NCBI RefSeq assembly: GCF_003417465.1
Contig: NZ_QVMV01000008.1
Coordinates: 1 to 64,000 of the forward strand
Reading direction: 5' to 3'
DNA from: Wenzhouxiangella sp. 15190
GTDB taxonomy: Bacteria > Pseudomonadota > Gammaproteobacteria > Xanthomonadales > Wenzhouxiangellaceae
Length of the DNA: 64,000 nucleotides
Under the pieces are notes generated by a model. That model made no database searches, was not told the origin of the DNA, and worked only from the letters and a program-made list of their open reading frames with translations. This document shows positions 28,436 to 36,727 of the stretch, in pieces; positions within the stretch are counted from its first letter, which is position 1; every line of letters starts with the position of its first letter. The position numbers and the translations under genes are program-made.

Positions 28436-29005
28436 ATGACTTCCTATCGCCGTGTCTATATTCCCGGGGGCACGTACTTCTTCACCGTCAATCTGCTGGA
28501 CCGACGTTCGACCTTGCTCATCGATCGAATCGAAGAGTTGAGGCGCTCTATTCAGGCGGTACGACGTGAACTTCCGTTCAAGATTCATGCGTGGGTCGTC
28601 CTGCCTGACCACATGCACGCATTGTGGTCTCTGCCGGATGGGGACAGCGATTTCTCGAATCGCTGGCGGCTGATCAAGGCACGTTTTTCCCGCAGGTTGG
28701 GTGGGTTCGAGCCTCGTACCGGGAGCAGACGGCTGCGTGGCGAGCGATCGATCTGGCAACGCCGATTCTGGGAACACCTCGTTCGGGACGATCGGGAGTT
28801 CGAGCGCTACATGGATTACATTCATTTCAATCCGGTCAAGCACGGCTACGTCGAACATGTCTCCGAATGGCCGTACTCGACCTTCCATCGTTGTGTCGAG
28901 GCTGGTCTGTACCCACCGGAATGGGCTCATGTAACCGGGGAGTTCGAAGGGGCGTATGGCGAGCGTGACGAGTTTCGCCAGGTGCGTGGTAAACGTCGGG
29001 GCTGA
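28436..29005 (+). CDS. REP-associated tyrosine transposase (RAYT, Y1-type HUH)
   Basis: The 189-residue protein has the Y1/TnpA_REP layout: YRRVYIPGGTYFFTVNLLDR at the N-terminus, the HUH metal motif LPDHMHALW (H59, H61), and a tyrosine-bearing helix FERYMDYIHFNPVKHGYV (Y125 or Y128 catalytic), followed by WPYSTFH. RAYTs are domesticated single-strand nucleases that act on REP hairpins with a GTAG head. Such hairpins flank this gene on both sides, so gene and targets form a REPtron. The motifs are intact and no frameshift is seen. Confidence 0.9.
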   Translation: MTSYRRVYIPGGTYFFTVNLLDRRSTLLIDRIEELRRSIQAVRRELPFKIHAWVVLPDHMHALWSLPDGDSDFSNRWRLIKARFSRRLGGFEPRTGSRRLRGERSIWQRRFWEHLVRDDREFERYMDYIHFNPVKHGYVEHVSEWPYSTFHRCVEAGLYPPEWAHVTGEFEGAYGERDEFRQVRGKRRG

Positions 29006-29019
29006 CGCCGAATGAGGGC

Positions 29020-29188
29020 ACAGATGCGTTTCGGCCTTCGGCCTTCACGCATCCTACGGGATCAGTGCCTGGTCGCAGGCCGTTGGATGCGTGAAGCGTC
29101 AGCGCAACGCATCATTCAAGCGGAGGGTAAGGGGTCAGTGCCCGGTGGTTGGCCGTAGGATGCGTGGAGCGCTAGCGAAACGCATCTG
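29020..29188. repeat. Three REP units downstream of the RAYT gene (family 1)
   Basis: Units lie at 29020-29059 (reverse, ending ACGCATCCTACGG), 29080-29115 (forward, with GTTG in place of GTAG) and 29153-29188 (forward, GTAG intact). The last ends a few bases from the thrB stop codon. Confidence 0.85.
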
Positions 29189-29192
29189 TGCG

Positions 29193-30125
29193 TCACAGTA
29201 ATCGAGCACCCGGTGCGTCGATGGGCGAGATGATGGCGGTGGCTGCCAACTCGGCTTTTTCGAAGGCCTCGACCATGGCCGGCGCGGCGGTGTGGGCTTC
29301 CGGGGCGCTGGCGAACCAGGCGAAGATGCTCGGTCCCGAGCCGGACAGGCTGGCGCCCAGGGCCTGGTGATCGAGCGCCGCTTGCTTGACCGCACCAAAG
29401 CCGGGAATCAGGCCGGCACGGCGCGGTTCGACCAGCACGTCCGTCAGGCCCGCGCGGATCAGGTCGAGATCGTTGCCGTAGCAGCCCGCCAGAACGCGCG
29501 CCAGGTTGGCCTGGGCGGCGGTGATGTCGGTCAGGTCGAACGGCGCTTCCAGCGCTTGTCGGGTTGCCCGCGTTTCGATCGTCATTTCCGGTGTAGCCAC
29601 GACGGCCGTCAGGCCATCGGGCACGGGAATGCGAATCAGATCGTCGCCTGCGGCCAGTACCAGCCCACCAAGCAGTTGCGGCCCCACGTTGTCGCCGCAG
29701 TCGGCGCCCGAAGCCACCCGTTCGCCTTCCAGTGCGTAGGGGTAGAGCGCCGAATGCGCCAGCGGCTCGTCGAGCAGCGCGTTCGCCGCCACCACGGCCG
29801 CCACGGCACTGGCCGCCGAGCCGGCCAGGCCCGATGCCAGCGGGATACCTTTGTCGATGACGAGTTCGATGCCGGCATTCGGCGCGTGGTCGGCCAATAA
29901 CGCGGCCACGGCGCGCGAGGCGGTGTTTTCTTCGCAGACGGTGGGCAGGTCGGTGGCTACGCCGGTGATCCCGTCGATACGCACACCAGGCTCGCCGACA
30001 AGGCGCGCCGTGACGCGATCACCGGGGCCTTCGATGGCGTGCCCGAGCAGGTCAAAGCCGACGGCGACATTGCCGACGCAGGCAGGGGCGGTTGCAGTTT
30101 CCGTTGCCGTTCGATTGTTTGTCAT
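29193..30125 (-). CDS. thrB: Homoserine kinase (GHMP family)
   Basis: From the ATG at 30125 (MTNNRTATETATAP) the protein has 310 residues, the normal ThrB length. It shows the GHMP features: N-terminal VGNVAVGFDLLGHAI, the ATP loop PLASGLAGSAASAVA (Gly/Ala-rich motif 2), the ThrB-specific GADCGDNVGPQLLGG, and the C-terminal LSGSGPSIFAWF. It phosphorylates homoserine in threonine biosynthesis. No thrA or thrC is adjacent. A longer frame to 30224 would add residues translated from an octamer repeat (KPANKQTSQPAN) and is rejected. Confidence 0.9.
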   Translation of the reverse strand: MTNNRTATETATAPACVGNVAVGFDLLGHAIEGPGDRVTARLVGEPGVRIDGITGVATDLPTVCEENTASRAVAALLADHAPNAGIELVIDKGIPLASGLAGSAASAVAAVVAANALLDEPLAHSALYPYALEGERVASGADCGDNVGPQLLGGLVLAAGDDLIRIPVPDGLTAVVATPEMTIETRATRQALEAPFDLTDITAAQANLARVLAGCYGNDLDLIRAGLTDVLVEPRRAGLIPGFGAVKQAALDHQALGASLSGSGPSIFAWFASAPEAHTAAPAMVEAFEKAELAATAIISPIDAPGARLL

Positions 30126-30154
30126 CGTGCTTTGGCTCCGCGATTTCTTTCGAC

Positions 30155-30224
30155 GGTTCGCTGGTTGGCTTGTTTGCTTGTTCGCTGGTTTGGCGCGGAT
30201 GGCATTGCGGGGCGGCTTCGCCAA
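30155..30224. repeat. Octamer array plus core, half of a composite element
   Basis: Units GGTTCGCT, GGTTGGCT, TGTTTGCT and TGTTCGCT (30155-30186) are followed by GGTTTGGC and the core-like GCGGGGCGGCTTCGCC near 30207. The facing array is missing. Confidence 0.8.
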
Positions 30225-30288
30225 GATGGATCAGCCACAACGCCCAATTTTGGGGCAGGTTGGGGTCGCATCCGCGAGGGACGCCCCC

Positions 30289-30407
30289 TTTGTCGTCCCG
30301 GAAACGCCGAAGGCGTTATCCGGGACCTCGCAACTGTCGGGCGGCAATCAGCCGGTCCGTGCTGAATCTTAGCGTGCGAGGCCCCGGCGCTTCGGCCGGG
30401 GCGACAC
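30289..30407. repeat. Inverted pair of palindromic family units
   Basis: A forward unit at 30289-30332 (TGTCGTCCCGG to GGGACCTCGCA, hairpin AACGCC-GAA-GGCGTT) faces a reverse unit at 30376-30407 of the C/G variant (GCGAGGCCCCGG, short GCGCTTCGGC loop, CCGGGGCGACA). The pair lies immediately downstream of the YeiH-type transporter gene. Confidence 0.85.
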
Positions 30408-30416
30408 GGATTCGTG

Positions 30417-31454
30417 CTAACCGGCCAATCCGACCCACCAAACCGCCACAGCGAACATGATCGCGGCAGCGGTCACGGCCGCCACGGCCGGCTTCCAGCC
30501 ATGTGCCTTCAGCTCGGATGGCTGCACGGTCGTCGCCAGGGCCGCCATGGCCATGGCGAAGGCGAAGACCGAGGCCTGGGCGACGACTTCGAGAAAGCTG
30601 TTCCAGACGGCATGCTCGGTGCCGAGCAGGGCATCGACACCGCTGCGTACACCCGAGAGCAGGATGAAAGCGACGATGAACAGCGGCAGGCTGACTTTCG
30701 CCGAGCCGCCTTCGTGCCGGCGCGAATACAACCACACCAGGCCGGGGATCATGACCAGCATGCCGGCGTTGCGCATGAGCTTGGCCACGGTGGCCGCCAC
30801 CAGGGTGCCCTCGGCATTCCAGGCCTGTTCGTGCAGTGCGGCGGCGGCGGTGACCTGGGCGGTGTCATGGATGGCCACGCCCATGACGAATCCGATCTCC
30901 TGCGGCGTATCGAACAGGTGATTCAGTGCCCAGGGGTAGAGCAGCGTCGCGGTCAGGCCGATCAGCGCGATGCAGGCGATGGCATAGCAGATTTCGTCGC
31001 TTTTCGCCTTCAGTCCGGGTGCGGTGGCGGCAATGGCCGAAGCGCCGCAAATGGAGGTGCCGGCTGCCAGCAGGATCCCCAGCCGCGGCGCGGTGCCCGC
31101 CAGGCGGGCGAGCAGCAGGGTTACGCCCAGCCCCACCAGCACGACCAGGATCACCAGCGGAAAAGCCTGGGCGCCGAGCTGCCCGAGATCGGCCAGGCTC
31201 AGCCGCAGCCCGATCAGGGCCACGGCGATCTTCAGCAACGGTCCGCGAGCGAAATCCAGGCCCGGTTTCCAGGCAGGGCGGCGATGTGTCGGTCCGGCCA
31301 GCACCAGCCCGGCGAGGATGGCCACGAGCATCATGCTCAGCGGCAGCGAACCCACCGGCGGCGGCAACAGGGCGACCAGGCGCACTACCACCCAGGCGCC
31401 GACGGCAATGCCCAGGGCAATCAGCAACCCGGGCCATTTGTTCGAAGAAACCAT
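30417..31454 (-). CDS. YeiH-family (UPF0324) inner-membrane transporter, putative sulfate/sulfite exporter
   Basis: From the ATG at 31454 (MVSSNKWPGLL) the protein has about 345 residues with ten or so hydrophobic helices. Family motifs include LKIAVALIGLRLSL, AGTSICGASAIAATAP and GVAIHDTAQVTAAA. The family is annotated as putative sulfate exporter from structural and genetic hints, and the substrate is not settled. Sulfate turnover genes do occur in this window (PAPS synthesis and a sulfotransferase), but they are not adjacent. An upstream ATG at 31487 is possible. Confidence 0.8.
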   Translation of the reverse strand: MVSSNKWPGLLIALGIAVGAWVVVRLVALLPPPVGSLPLSMMLVAILAGLVLAGPTHRRPAWKPGLDFARGPLLKIAVALIGLRLSLADLGQLGAQAFPLVILVVLVGLGVTLLLARLAGTAPRLGILLAAGTSICGASAIAATAPGLKAKSDEICYAIACIALIGLTATLLYPWALNHLFDTPQEIGFVMGVAIHDTAQVTAAAALHEQAWNAEGTLVAATVAKLMRNAGMLVMIPGLVWLYSRRHEGGSAKVSLPLFIVAFILLSGVRSGVDALLGTEHAVWNSFLEVVAQASVFAFAMAMAALATTVQPSELKAHGWKPAVAAVTAAAIMFAVAVWWVGLAG

Positions 31455-31516
31455 TACTTGCGAGATACAACGCGACAACAAAGGCATGATAGGTTAATCG
31501 AAGTCGGTGATCCGTG

Positions 31517-31593
31517 GTCGGTGAACCGTGATTCGGAACCCGAAACCCGGAGCCAGTTCTTCCTGAACCCTGAATCCTGAACCCTGAACCCTA
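31517..31593. repeat. Heptamer array (CTGAACC-like units)
   Basis: Degenerate GGTCGGTGAACC-type units are followed by CCTGAAC, CCTGAAT, CCTGAAC, CCTGAAC and CCTA with a 7-bp period, ending six bases before the AMP nucleosidase start. It is a heptamer member of the tandem-repeat system. Confidence 0.7.
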
Positions 31594-31598
31594 TTTAA

Positions 31599-32372
31599 AT
31601 GGACACAAAACAAAGCATCGTCGAAAACTGGCTGCCGCGCTATACCGGCACCGAGCTGGATGGTTTCGGCGGACACATCCTCCTGACCAACTTCGACAAC
31701 TACGTCGACAAGTTCGCCGCCGCCATGGGGGTGGAAGTGCAGGGCAGGGACCGGCCCATGCGCACCGCAACCGCCGAAGACATCACCATCATCAACTTCG
31801 GCATGGGATCAGCCAATGCCGCAACCATCATGGACCTGCTTTCGGCCATTCATCCGCGTGCCTGCCTGTTCCTGGGCAAGTGCGGCGGGCTCAAGAAGAA
31901 GAACAAGCTCGGCGACATGATCCTGCCGATCGCCGCGATTCGCGGCGAGGGGACCTCGGCCGACTATTTTCCGCCCGAAGTCCCGTCACTGCCGGCTTTC
32001 AAACTGCAGCGCGCGGTCTCCTCGACCACCCGCGATCACGGCCTCGACTACTGGACGGGCACGGTCTACACGACCAACCGCCGGGTGTGGGAGCACGACA
32101 AGGACTTCAAGAAGTACCTGCGCAAGACGCGCTGCATGGCCATCGACATGGAAACGGCCACGATCTTTACCACCGGCTTCGCCAACTCCATTCCGACCGG
32201 CGCGCTGCTGTTGGTTTCCGACCAGCCGATGGTGCCCGACGGCGTCAAGACAGACGCCTCGGATCGAGCCGTCACGCAGCACTACGTCGACAAGCAGATC
32301 GCCATCGGTATCGAAGCGCTCAAGGAGATTCGTGACGAGGGGCGTTCGGTCAAGCACCTGCGCTTCGACTGA
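31599..32372 (+). CDS. amn: AMP nucleosidase, short form
   Basis: The 257-residue protein shows the PNP/UDP family fold: ITIINFGMGSANAATIMDLL, FLGKCGGLKKKNKLGDMILP, then IDMETATIFTTGF with the ribose-binding Met-Glu and LLLVSDQPM. It hydrolyses AMP to adenine and ribose-5-phosphate. E. coli Amn is about 480 residues with an extra N-terminal domain; this is the catalytic half alone, as seen in many Bacteroidetes. Its TGA overlaps the ATG of rsmI by one base, so the two are translated together. Confidence 0.8.
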   Translation: MDTKQSIVENWLPRYTGTELDGFGGHILLTNFDNYVDKFAAAMGVEVQGRDRPMRTATAEDITIINFGMGSANAATIMDLLSAIHPRACLFLGKCGGLKKKNKLGDMILPIAAIRGEGTSADYFPPEVPSLPAFKLQRAVSSTTRDHGLDYWTGTVYTTNRRVWEHDKDFKKYLRKTRCMAIDMETATIFTTGFANSIPTGALLLVSDQPMVPDGVKTDASDRAVTQHYVDKQIAIGIEALKEIRDEGRSVKHLRFD

Positions 32373-33205
32373 TGAGCGAGGCCGGCACGCTGTGGGTGGT
32401 CGCCACGCCCATCGGCAATCTCGATGATCTCTCGCCGCGTGCGAAATCCCTGCTCGAATCGGTGCCGGTCATTGCCGCCGAGGACACGCGCGTGTCTTCA
32501 CGCCTGCTGGGCGGGCGCGCGGAGCGTGCGGAGATGGTCAGCCTGCACGAGTATAACGAGGCGCGCGTGGTCGATCGCCTGATCGAGCGTCTGGCGTCGG
32601 GTACCGACATCGCCCTGGTCAGTGACGCCGGAACGCCGCTGATTTCCGATCCCGGCTATCGGCTTGTCTCCGCGGCGCATGAGGCCGGTGTTCCCGTGCG
32701 CACCGTGCCGGGCCCCTGCGCGGCCACCGCCGCGCTGTCGATCGCCGGCCTGGCCACCGACCGCTTCTGGTTCGAGGGCTTCCTGCCGGCGAAGCCCGGC
32801 GCCCGCCGCAAGCGGCTTCAGGCGTTGTCCGGTCAGACGGCCTCGCTCGTCTTCTATACGCCGGCCCGCGACCTTCCGGATGTTCTCCGGGACATGATCA
32901 CGGTCTTCGGCCCGAAGCGGCGCGCCACGCTGGCGCGTGAACTGACCAAACTGCACGAAACCGTCAGACGTGACGAACTGGAGCCGCTCCACGACTGGCT
33001 CGTTGCCGACACCGACCAGCAGCGCGGCGAAGCCGTCCTGGTCGTCGCCGGCAGCGAAGACGCGCAACCCGTCATCGATCCGGCCGTCCTGGCCGAGGAA
33101 CTCGCCCGCGAGTTGCCCCCGTCCCGCGCCGCGAAGGTGTTGGCGCGGCTCACGGGTCTTAATCGCCAGGAGGCGTTTGCGCTGATCGAAGCGCGCAGGA
33201 AATAA
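32372..33205 (+). CDS. rsmI: 16S rRNA (cytidine1402-2'-O)-methyltransferase
   Basis: This 277-residue TP-methylase-fold protein has the RsmI signatures: LWVVATPIGNLDDLSPRA (5-22), AAEDTRVSSRLL, VSDAGTPLISDPGY, and PGPCAATAALSIAGLATDRFWFEGFLP. It methylates C1402 in the decoding centre with SAM. The C-terminal helix bundle (TGLNRQEAFALIEARRK) is normal. It is coupled to the AMP nucleosidase gene by a 1-bp overlap, an unusual partner. A composite octamer element starts a few bases downstream. Confidence 0.95.
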   Translation: MSEAGTLWVVATPIGNLDDLSPRAKSLLESVPVIAAEDTRVSSRLLGGRAERAEMVSLHEYNEARVVDRLIERLASGTDIALVSDAGTPLISDPGYRLVSAAHEAGVPVRTVPGPCAATAALSIAGLATDRFWFEGFLPAKPGARRKRLQALSGQTASLVFYTPARDLPDVLRDMITVFGPKRRATLARELTKLHETVRRDELEPLHDWLVADTDQQRGEAVLVVAGSEDAQPVIDPAVLAEELARELPPSRAAKVLARLTGLNRQEAFALIEARRK

Positions 33206-33210
33206 GCACG

Positions 33211-33458
33211 CGTTGGTTGGTTTGCTTGTTGGCTTGTTTGCTGGTTCGGCAACCGGACGCATTGGTGGGCGGCTTCGCCGCGAGGGCCATGGTGCAGCCT
33301 TATAGCGTTGTCCACCCCAGCCGCGACCGCGACTCATAAACGTGCAGGCCGGAGTCAAACCCTGACGGACGAGATTTCAGTTTCTGCTGTCACTTCGCGG
33401 CGCAGCCGCCCCGCAACGGTATCCGCGCCGAACCAGCCAACAAGCGAACCAGCCAACC
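33211..33458. repeat. Composite inverted octamer element, complete copy
   Basis: A forward array (33211-33250: TTGGTT, GGTTTGCT, TGTTGGCT, TGTTTGCT, inner edge GGTTCGGC) faces a reverse array (33427-33458: inner edge GCCGAACC, AGCCAACA, AGCGAACC, AGCCAACC). The interior carries two inverted core copies, GGGCGGCTTCGCCGCG near 33271 and CGCGGCGCAGCCGCCCCGC near 33398. It fills the gap between rsmI and the zinc protease gene. Confidence 0.85.
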
Positions 33459-33520
33459 AAATCACCCCTGCCTGCTAAAATCGCCCCACCTTCGGACCCA
33501 CCGGCCGCATCCGCCACCCC

Positions 33521-34204
33521 ATGCCCATCGTCATCCTGATCCTGATCGCCGCCGTCGTGTTCCTGCCCCAGTGGTGGGTCAAGCGCGTGCTGGCAAAGTA
33601 CCGCAAGCCCGATGACCGTTACGAGGGCACCGGCGGCGAGCTGGCGCGGCATCTGCTCGACCGGCTGGGACTCGAGTCGGTGGCCGTCGAGCAGACCGAT
33701 TCGGGGGGTGACCACTACGATCCCGATGCGCGCGCCGTCCGGCTGAGCCCGGAGCACTATGGCGGGGCTTCGCTGACGGCCGTGACGGTTTCGGCGCACG
33801 AGGTGGGCCACGCCATTCAGCATGCCGACGGCTACCGGCCGCTGTTGTGGCGCACCCGCCTGGTCAAGACGATGCAGCGTTTCCAGCGCTTCGGCATGGT
33901 GCTGCTCGTACTCGCCCCGGTCGCCATGCTGGCCCTGCGCCTGCCGCGCGCGGGGCTCTTGTTGCTGGCCATGGCGGTCGCCTCGCTGGCATCGGGTGTG
34001 ATCGTGCACCTGATTACCCTGCCGACCGAGTTCGACGCCAGCTTTCGCCGCGCCCTGCCGTTGCTCGACAAGGGCGATTACCTCAAGCGTGAAGACCGTT
34101 GGGCCGCCCGCCGCATCCTTACCGCGGCCGCGTTCACCTACGTCGCCGGCGCGTTGATCGGCGTGGTCAATTTCTGGTGGTGGATGAGACTGCTTGGACG
34201 CTAA
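33521..34204 (+). CDS. YugP-like zinc metalloprotease, membrane
   Basis: This 227-residue protein has an N-terminal helix (about 2-18), a soluble segment with the gluzincin signature VSAHEVGHAIQHAD (H93, E94, H97), two further hydrophobic segments (about 123-160) and a C-terminal helix. This is the Zn_peptidase_2 (YugP) layout, an integral-membrane protease of unknown substrate. The conserved EFDASFRRA after the second helix pair supplies another family landmark. It stands alone between repeat elements. Confidence 0.85.
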   Translation: MPIVILILIAAVVFLPQWWVKRVLAKYRKPDDRYEGTGGELARHLLDRLGLESVAVEQTDSGGDHYDPDARAVRLSPEHYGGASLTAVTVSAHEVGHAIQHADGYRPLLWRTRLVKTMQRFQRFGMVLLVLAPVAMLALRLPRAGLLLLAMAVASLASGVIVHLITLPTEFDASFRRALPLLDKGDYLKREDRWAARRILTAAAFTYVAGALIGVVNFWWWMRLLGR

Positions 34205-34215
34205 CGCGTCCCGCG

Positions 34216-34255
34216 CGTTGGCTTGTTCGCTGGTTTGCTGGTTGGCTGGTTCGGC
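34216..34255 (+). repeat. Octamer array, five units ending in GGTTCGGC
   Basis: Five contiguous units (CGTTGGCT, TGTTCGCT, GGTTTGCT, GGTTGGCT, GGTTCGGC). The inner-edge unit is present but no facing array follows, so it is half of a composite element. Confidence 0.9.
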
Positions 34256-34357
34256 ATCCGCGGGATCGTTCGGAGTTCTTCCTTGATCATGATCAATAAA
34301 CGCGAGGGCCTTCTTGCCTAGCATGCGCGCCGGCTAATATTCAGGAAGAAAACCGAC

Positions 34358-34762
34358 ATGTCCGACATCTACGCGGACGTGCAGGCCAGTTATGGTCGTT
34401 GCACGCGTAAAAAGGGGTTCATCACGCGCTTCTACGGGCTGCTGCTCGAGAGTGACCCGCGAATGGAGCCGATGTTCTCGCACACCGATTGGACCAAGCA
34501 GAATAAGGCGCTGCGCCGCGGCATCAGTATTGCGCTGACTTACGCCGGCGGCTCGAAGATCGTGGAGCGTTCGCTCGAGGAAATGGCCGAGGTCCATTCC
34601 CGCAAGGGGCGCGTGCCGGTCAAGCCGGAACTCTACACTTTCTGGCGGCAGAGCCTGCTGCAGGCCGTGCGCGAACATGACGACCGCCTCACACCGCCGC
34701 TGGAAGAAAAATGGGCCGAGGCGCTGAAGAAGACCACGGATTTCTTTGTCGAGCGGTACTAG
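34358..34762 (+). CDS. Single-domain globin-like protein
   Basis: This 134-residue all-helical protein reads ASYGRCTRKKGFITRFYGLLLESDPRMEPMFSHTDWTKQNKALRRGI, followed by MAEVHSRKGRVPVKPELYTFWRQSLL. The His in EVHSRK is a good proximal heme ligand candidate, and the FY and FxxTD patterns are common to bacterial globins. Such proteins bind O2 or NO or act as redox sensors. The N-terminal half lacks the double-Gly motifs of truncated globins. It stands alone, with a promoter region in repeat-rich DNA. Confidence 0.7.
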   Translation: MSDIYADVQASYGRCTRKKGFITRFYGLLLESDPRMEPMFSHTDWTKQNKALRRGISIALTYAGGSKIVERSLEEMAEVHSRKGRVPVKPELYTFWRQSLLQAVREHDDRLTPPLEEKWAEALKKTTDFFVERY

Positions 34763-34774
34763 CCTTTCTCAGGT

Positions 34775-35007
34775 TTGTCGTCCCGGACAACGATCCGGGA
34801 CCTCGCACACTTGCGCTGGCACGGCCAGACTCAATGCCACCCGAACGCCGCGAGGCCCCGGATAATCACGCGCTACCGGCATTCCGGAAGCCCTTCTTTC
34901 GCCTGACGGCGAAAACCGGCCTTCCTCCATTGCCTGCGCTACGCGATTTCCGGGGCGACAAAATTTCCCGAACTCTGAACCCCCGAACCCGGAACCCGGA
35001 AACCTAA
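34775..35007. repeat. Palindromic units plus heptamer array
   Basis: A short forward unit (34775-34807, TGTCGTCCCGGA to CCGGGACCTCGCA) is followed by a long reverse C/G-variant unit (about 34850-34962, GCGAGGCCCCGG to CCGGGGCGACA). Its variable interior includes a smaller TTTCGCCTGACGGCGAAA hairpin. From 34967 a heptamer array (CCCGAAC, TCTGAAC, CCCGAAC, CCGGAAC, CCGGAAA) reaches the SCO1 start region. Confidence 0.75.
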
Positions 35008-35035
35008 TAACCCACCCGTCCGATATAATCGTCCC

Positions 35036-35677
35036 ATGTACCCAACCATTTCCGCCCGGTCGGCCTCCGGCCGCATTTTCCTGATGATCGTGATCGCCCT
35101 GGCGGCGATCGCCACGGGTATCGTGGTCTCCTCGATTCTGTTCGATCGCACGCAGGAATTGCGCGCCGCGCAGGCCTTCCCCGAAGCCCGGCCGCTGCCG
35201 GACTTCGAGCTGCGTACCGGCGGCGGCGAGGCGTTTACCCCCGAGAGTCTGAAGGGGCAGTGGTCGCTGTTGTTCTTCGGCTTCACCAACTGCCCGGATA
35301 TCTGCCCGGATACCCTGGCGGTGCTGGATGCCGCGATCGAGGACCTCGACACCAAGGGCGCGGAATCGAAGCCGCAGGTGGTGTTCATCTCGGTCGATCC
35401 CGAGCGGGACGACGCGGAGGCGCTGCGCGACTATGTGGGCTGGTTCGACGAGTCCTTCATCGGCGCCACGGGTTCGGAAGCTGAGCTGAAGTCCCTGACG
35501 AAGAATCTCGGCATCTACTACGCCCTCGACGAGCCCGATCCCGAGTCCGGTTTCTACACCGTGGATCACTCGGCATCGATCCTGATCGTCGATCCCCGGG
35601 GCCGGCTCTATGGCCGCTTCGCGCCGCCCCTGGATCGCCAGGCCATCACCGCAGACCTGTTCGCGCTGGCTCGATGA
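35036..35677 (+). CDS. SCO1/SenC/PrrC copper-binding protein
   Basis: This 213-residue protein has an N-terminal membrane anchor (about 14-36) and a periplasmic thioredoxin-like domain. The copper site is FGFTNCPDICPDTL (C86, C90) with a distal His in VDHSASILIVDP. SCO proteins deliver copper to the CuA site of cytochrome oxidase or act as thiol reductases. No oxidase gene is nearby. The stop overlaps the psd start by four bases (ATGA), an unusual pairing that suggests co-translation. Confidence 0.9.
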   Translation: MYPTISARSASGRIFLMIVIALAAIATGIVVSSILFDRTQELRAAQAFPEARPLPDFELRTGGGEAFTPESLKGQWSLLFFGFTNCPDICPDTLAVLDAAIEDLDTKGAESKPQVVFISVDPERDDAEALRDYVGWFDESFIGATGSEAELKSLTKNLGIYYALDEPDPESGFYTVDHSASILIVDPRGRLYGRFAPPLDRQAITADLFALAR

Positions 35678-36519
35678 AGGGGCCGCTGTCGGTGCGGCTG
35701 CTGGTGTGGCCGCAATACGTTCTGCCGCAGAAACTGCTCACGGCCATCGCCTGGCGACTGTCGTCGTGTCGCTGGCGCTGGTTCAGCCAGCCCTTCATTC
35801 GCGTGTTCGTGAAGTTGTTCGGCGTGGATCTTGCGGAAGCCGAACGCAGCGACCCGGCCGAATACGACTGCTTCAATGACTTCTTCACCCGCTCGCTCGA
35901 CGAGAGCGCACGACCCATCGCCGACGAGCCGCATCGTCTGGTCTGTCCTGCCGACGGCACCGTCAGTCAGCTCGGTCGTCTGGCGGACGACACCATTCTC
36001 CAGGCCAAGGACATCGACTATACGGCCACCGAATTACTGGGTTCGCCCGAGCGAGCGCGGCCGTTCGGGGACGGCCACTTCGTCACCGTCTATCTCTCCC
36101 CCAACGATTACCACCGGGTGCACTCCCCGATTGCCGGAAAGGTGGTCGAGGAAGTGCGCGTGCCCGGGCGGCTGTTCAGCGTCTCGGCCAACACCACCCG
36201 GGTCGTGCCGCGGCTTTTTGCCCGCAACGAGCGCATGGTGGCCATGCTCGAGACCGAGCACGGCCCGGTGGCCGTGGTGATGGTTGCCGCCATGCTGGTG
36301 GCTGGCATCGAGACCGTCTGGGGTGGCGCCGAAGACCGTCGCCCCGGCGCGGACATCCGCACACGGGCCATAGACGGATGCGAGCTTGCCCGCGGCGGCG
36401 AACTGGGCCGTTTCCACTGGGGCTCGACCGTCATCGTGCTCACGCCGAAGGACTTTCCAGGCTGGCGGAGCGATCTGTTGCCCGAACAGCGGGTACGCAT
36501 GGGGCAGGCACTGACCTGA
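35674..36519 (+). CDS. psd: Phosphatidylserine decarboxylase proenzyme
   Basis: The 281-residue proenzyme has the family landmarks FNDFFTR (67-73), PADGTVSQLG, LSPNDYHRVHSPIAGKV, and the autocleavage site GRFHWGSTVIVL. The canonical LGST is WGST here (G250, S251, T252). Cleavage before Ser would give the pyruvoyl alpha subunit. It makes phosphatidylethanolamine at the inner membrane. It overlaps the SCO1-like gene and is probably in its operon. Length fits E. coli Psd. Confidence 0.9.
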   Translation: MKGPLSVRLLVWPQYVLPQKLLTAIAWRLSSCRWRWFSQPFIRVFVKLFGVDLAEAERSDPAEYDCFNDFFTRSLDESARPIADEPHRLVCPADGTVSQLGRLADDTILQAKDIDYTATELLGSPERARPFGDGHFVTVYLSPNDYHRVHSPIAGKVVEEVRVPGRLFSVSANTTRVVPRLFARNERMVAMLETEHGPVAVVMVAAMLVAGIETVWGGAEDRRPGADIRTRAIDGCELARGGELGRFHWGSTVIVLTPKDFPGWRSDLLPEQRVRMGQALT

Positions 36520-36577
36520 TGAAGTGAGTCGAGGGATCCGGATTGGCGATTCCGTGGCCCAAGGGGCTGGGCCCGCC

Positions 36578-36650
36578 TTGAAAAATTCCAAATCCGAAGC
36601 ACCAAGTACCAAACAAATTCGAATGACCGAAATTCTAATGCTCCAAACGC
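36578..36650. repeat. Degenerate heptamer stretch (CCAA-rich)
   Basis: ATTCCAA, ATCCGAA, GCACCAA and GTACCAA follow each other with a 7-bp period, then decay. It lies between psd and a secreted-protein gene. Confidence 0.55.
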
Positions 36651-36727
36651 ATTGGCTGGGGCGGCGGTTCTCCGAGAGTGGCACAATGGCGGTGAACTTA
36701 TCAGGCGCTGCATGCGTTAAAGCTTGC

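Noticed and set aside
30126-30224. Longer ThrB N-terminus
   Set aside because: Translated octamer repeat; ThrB homology begins after 30125.
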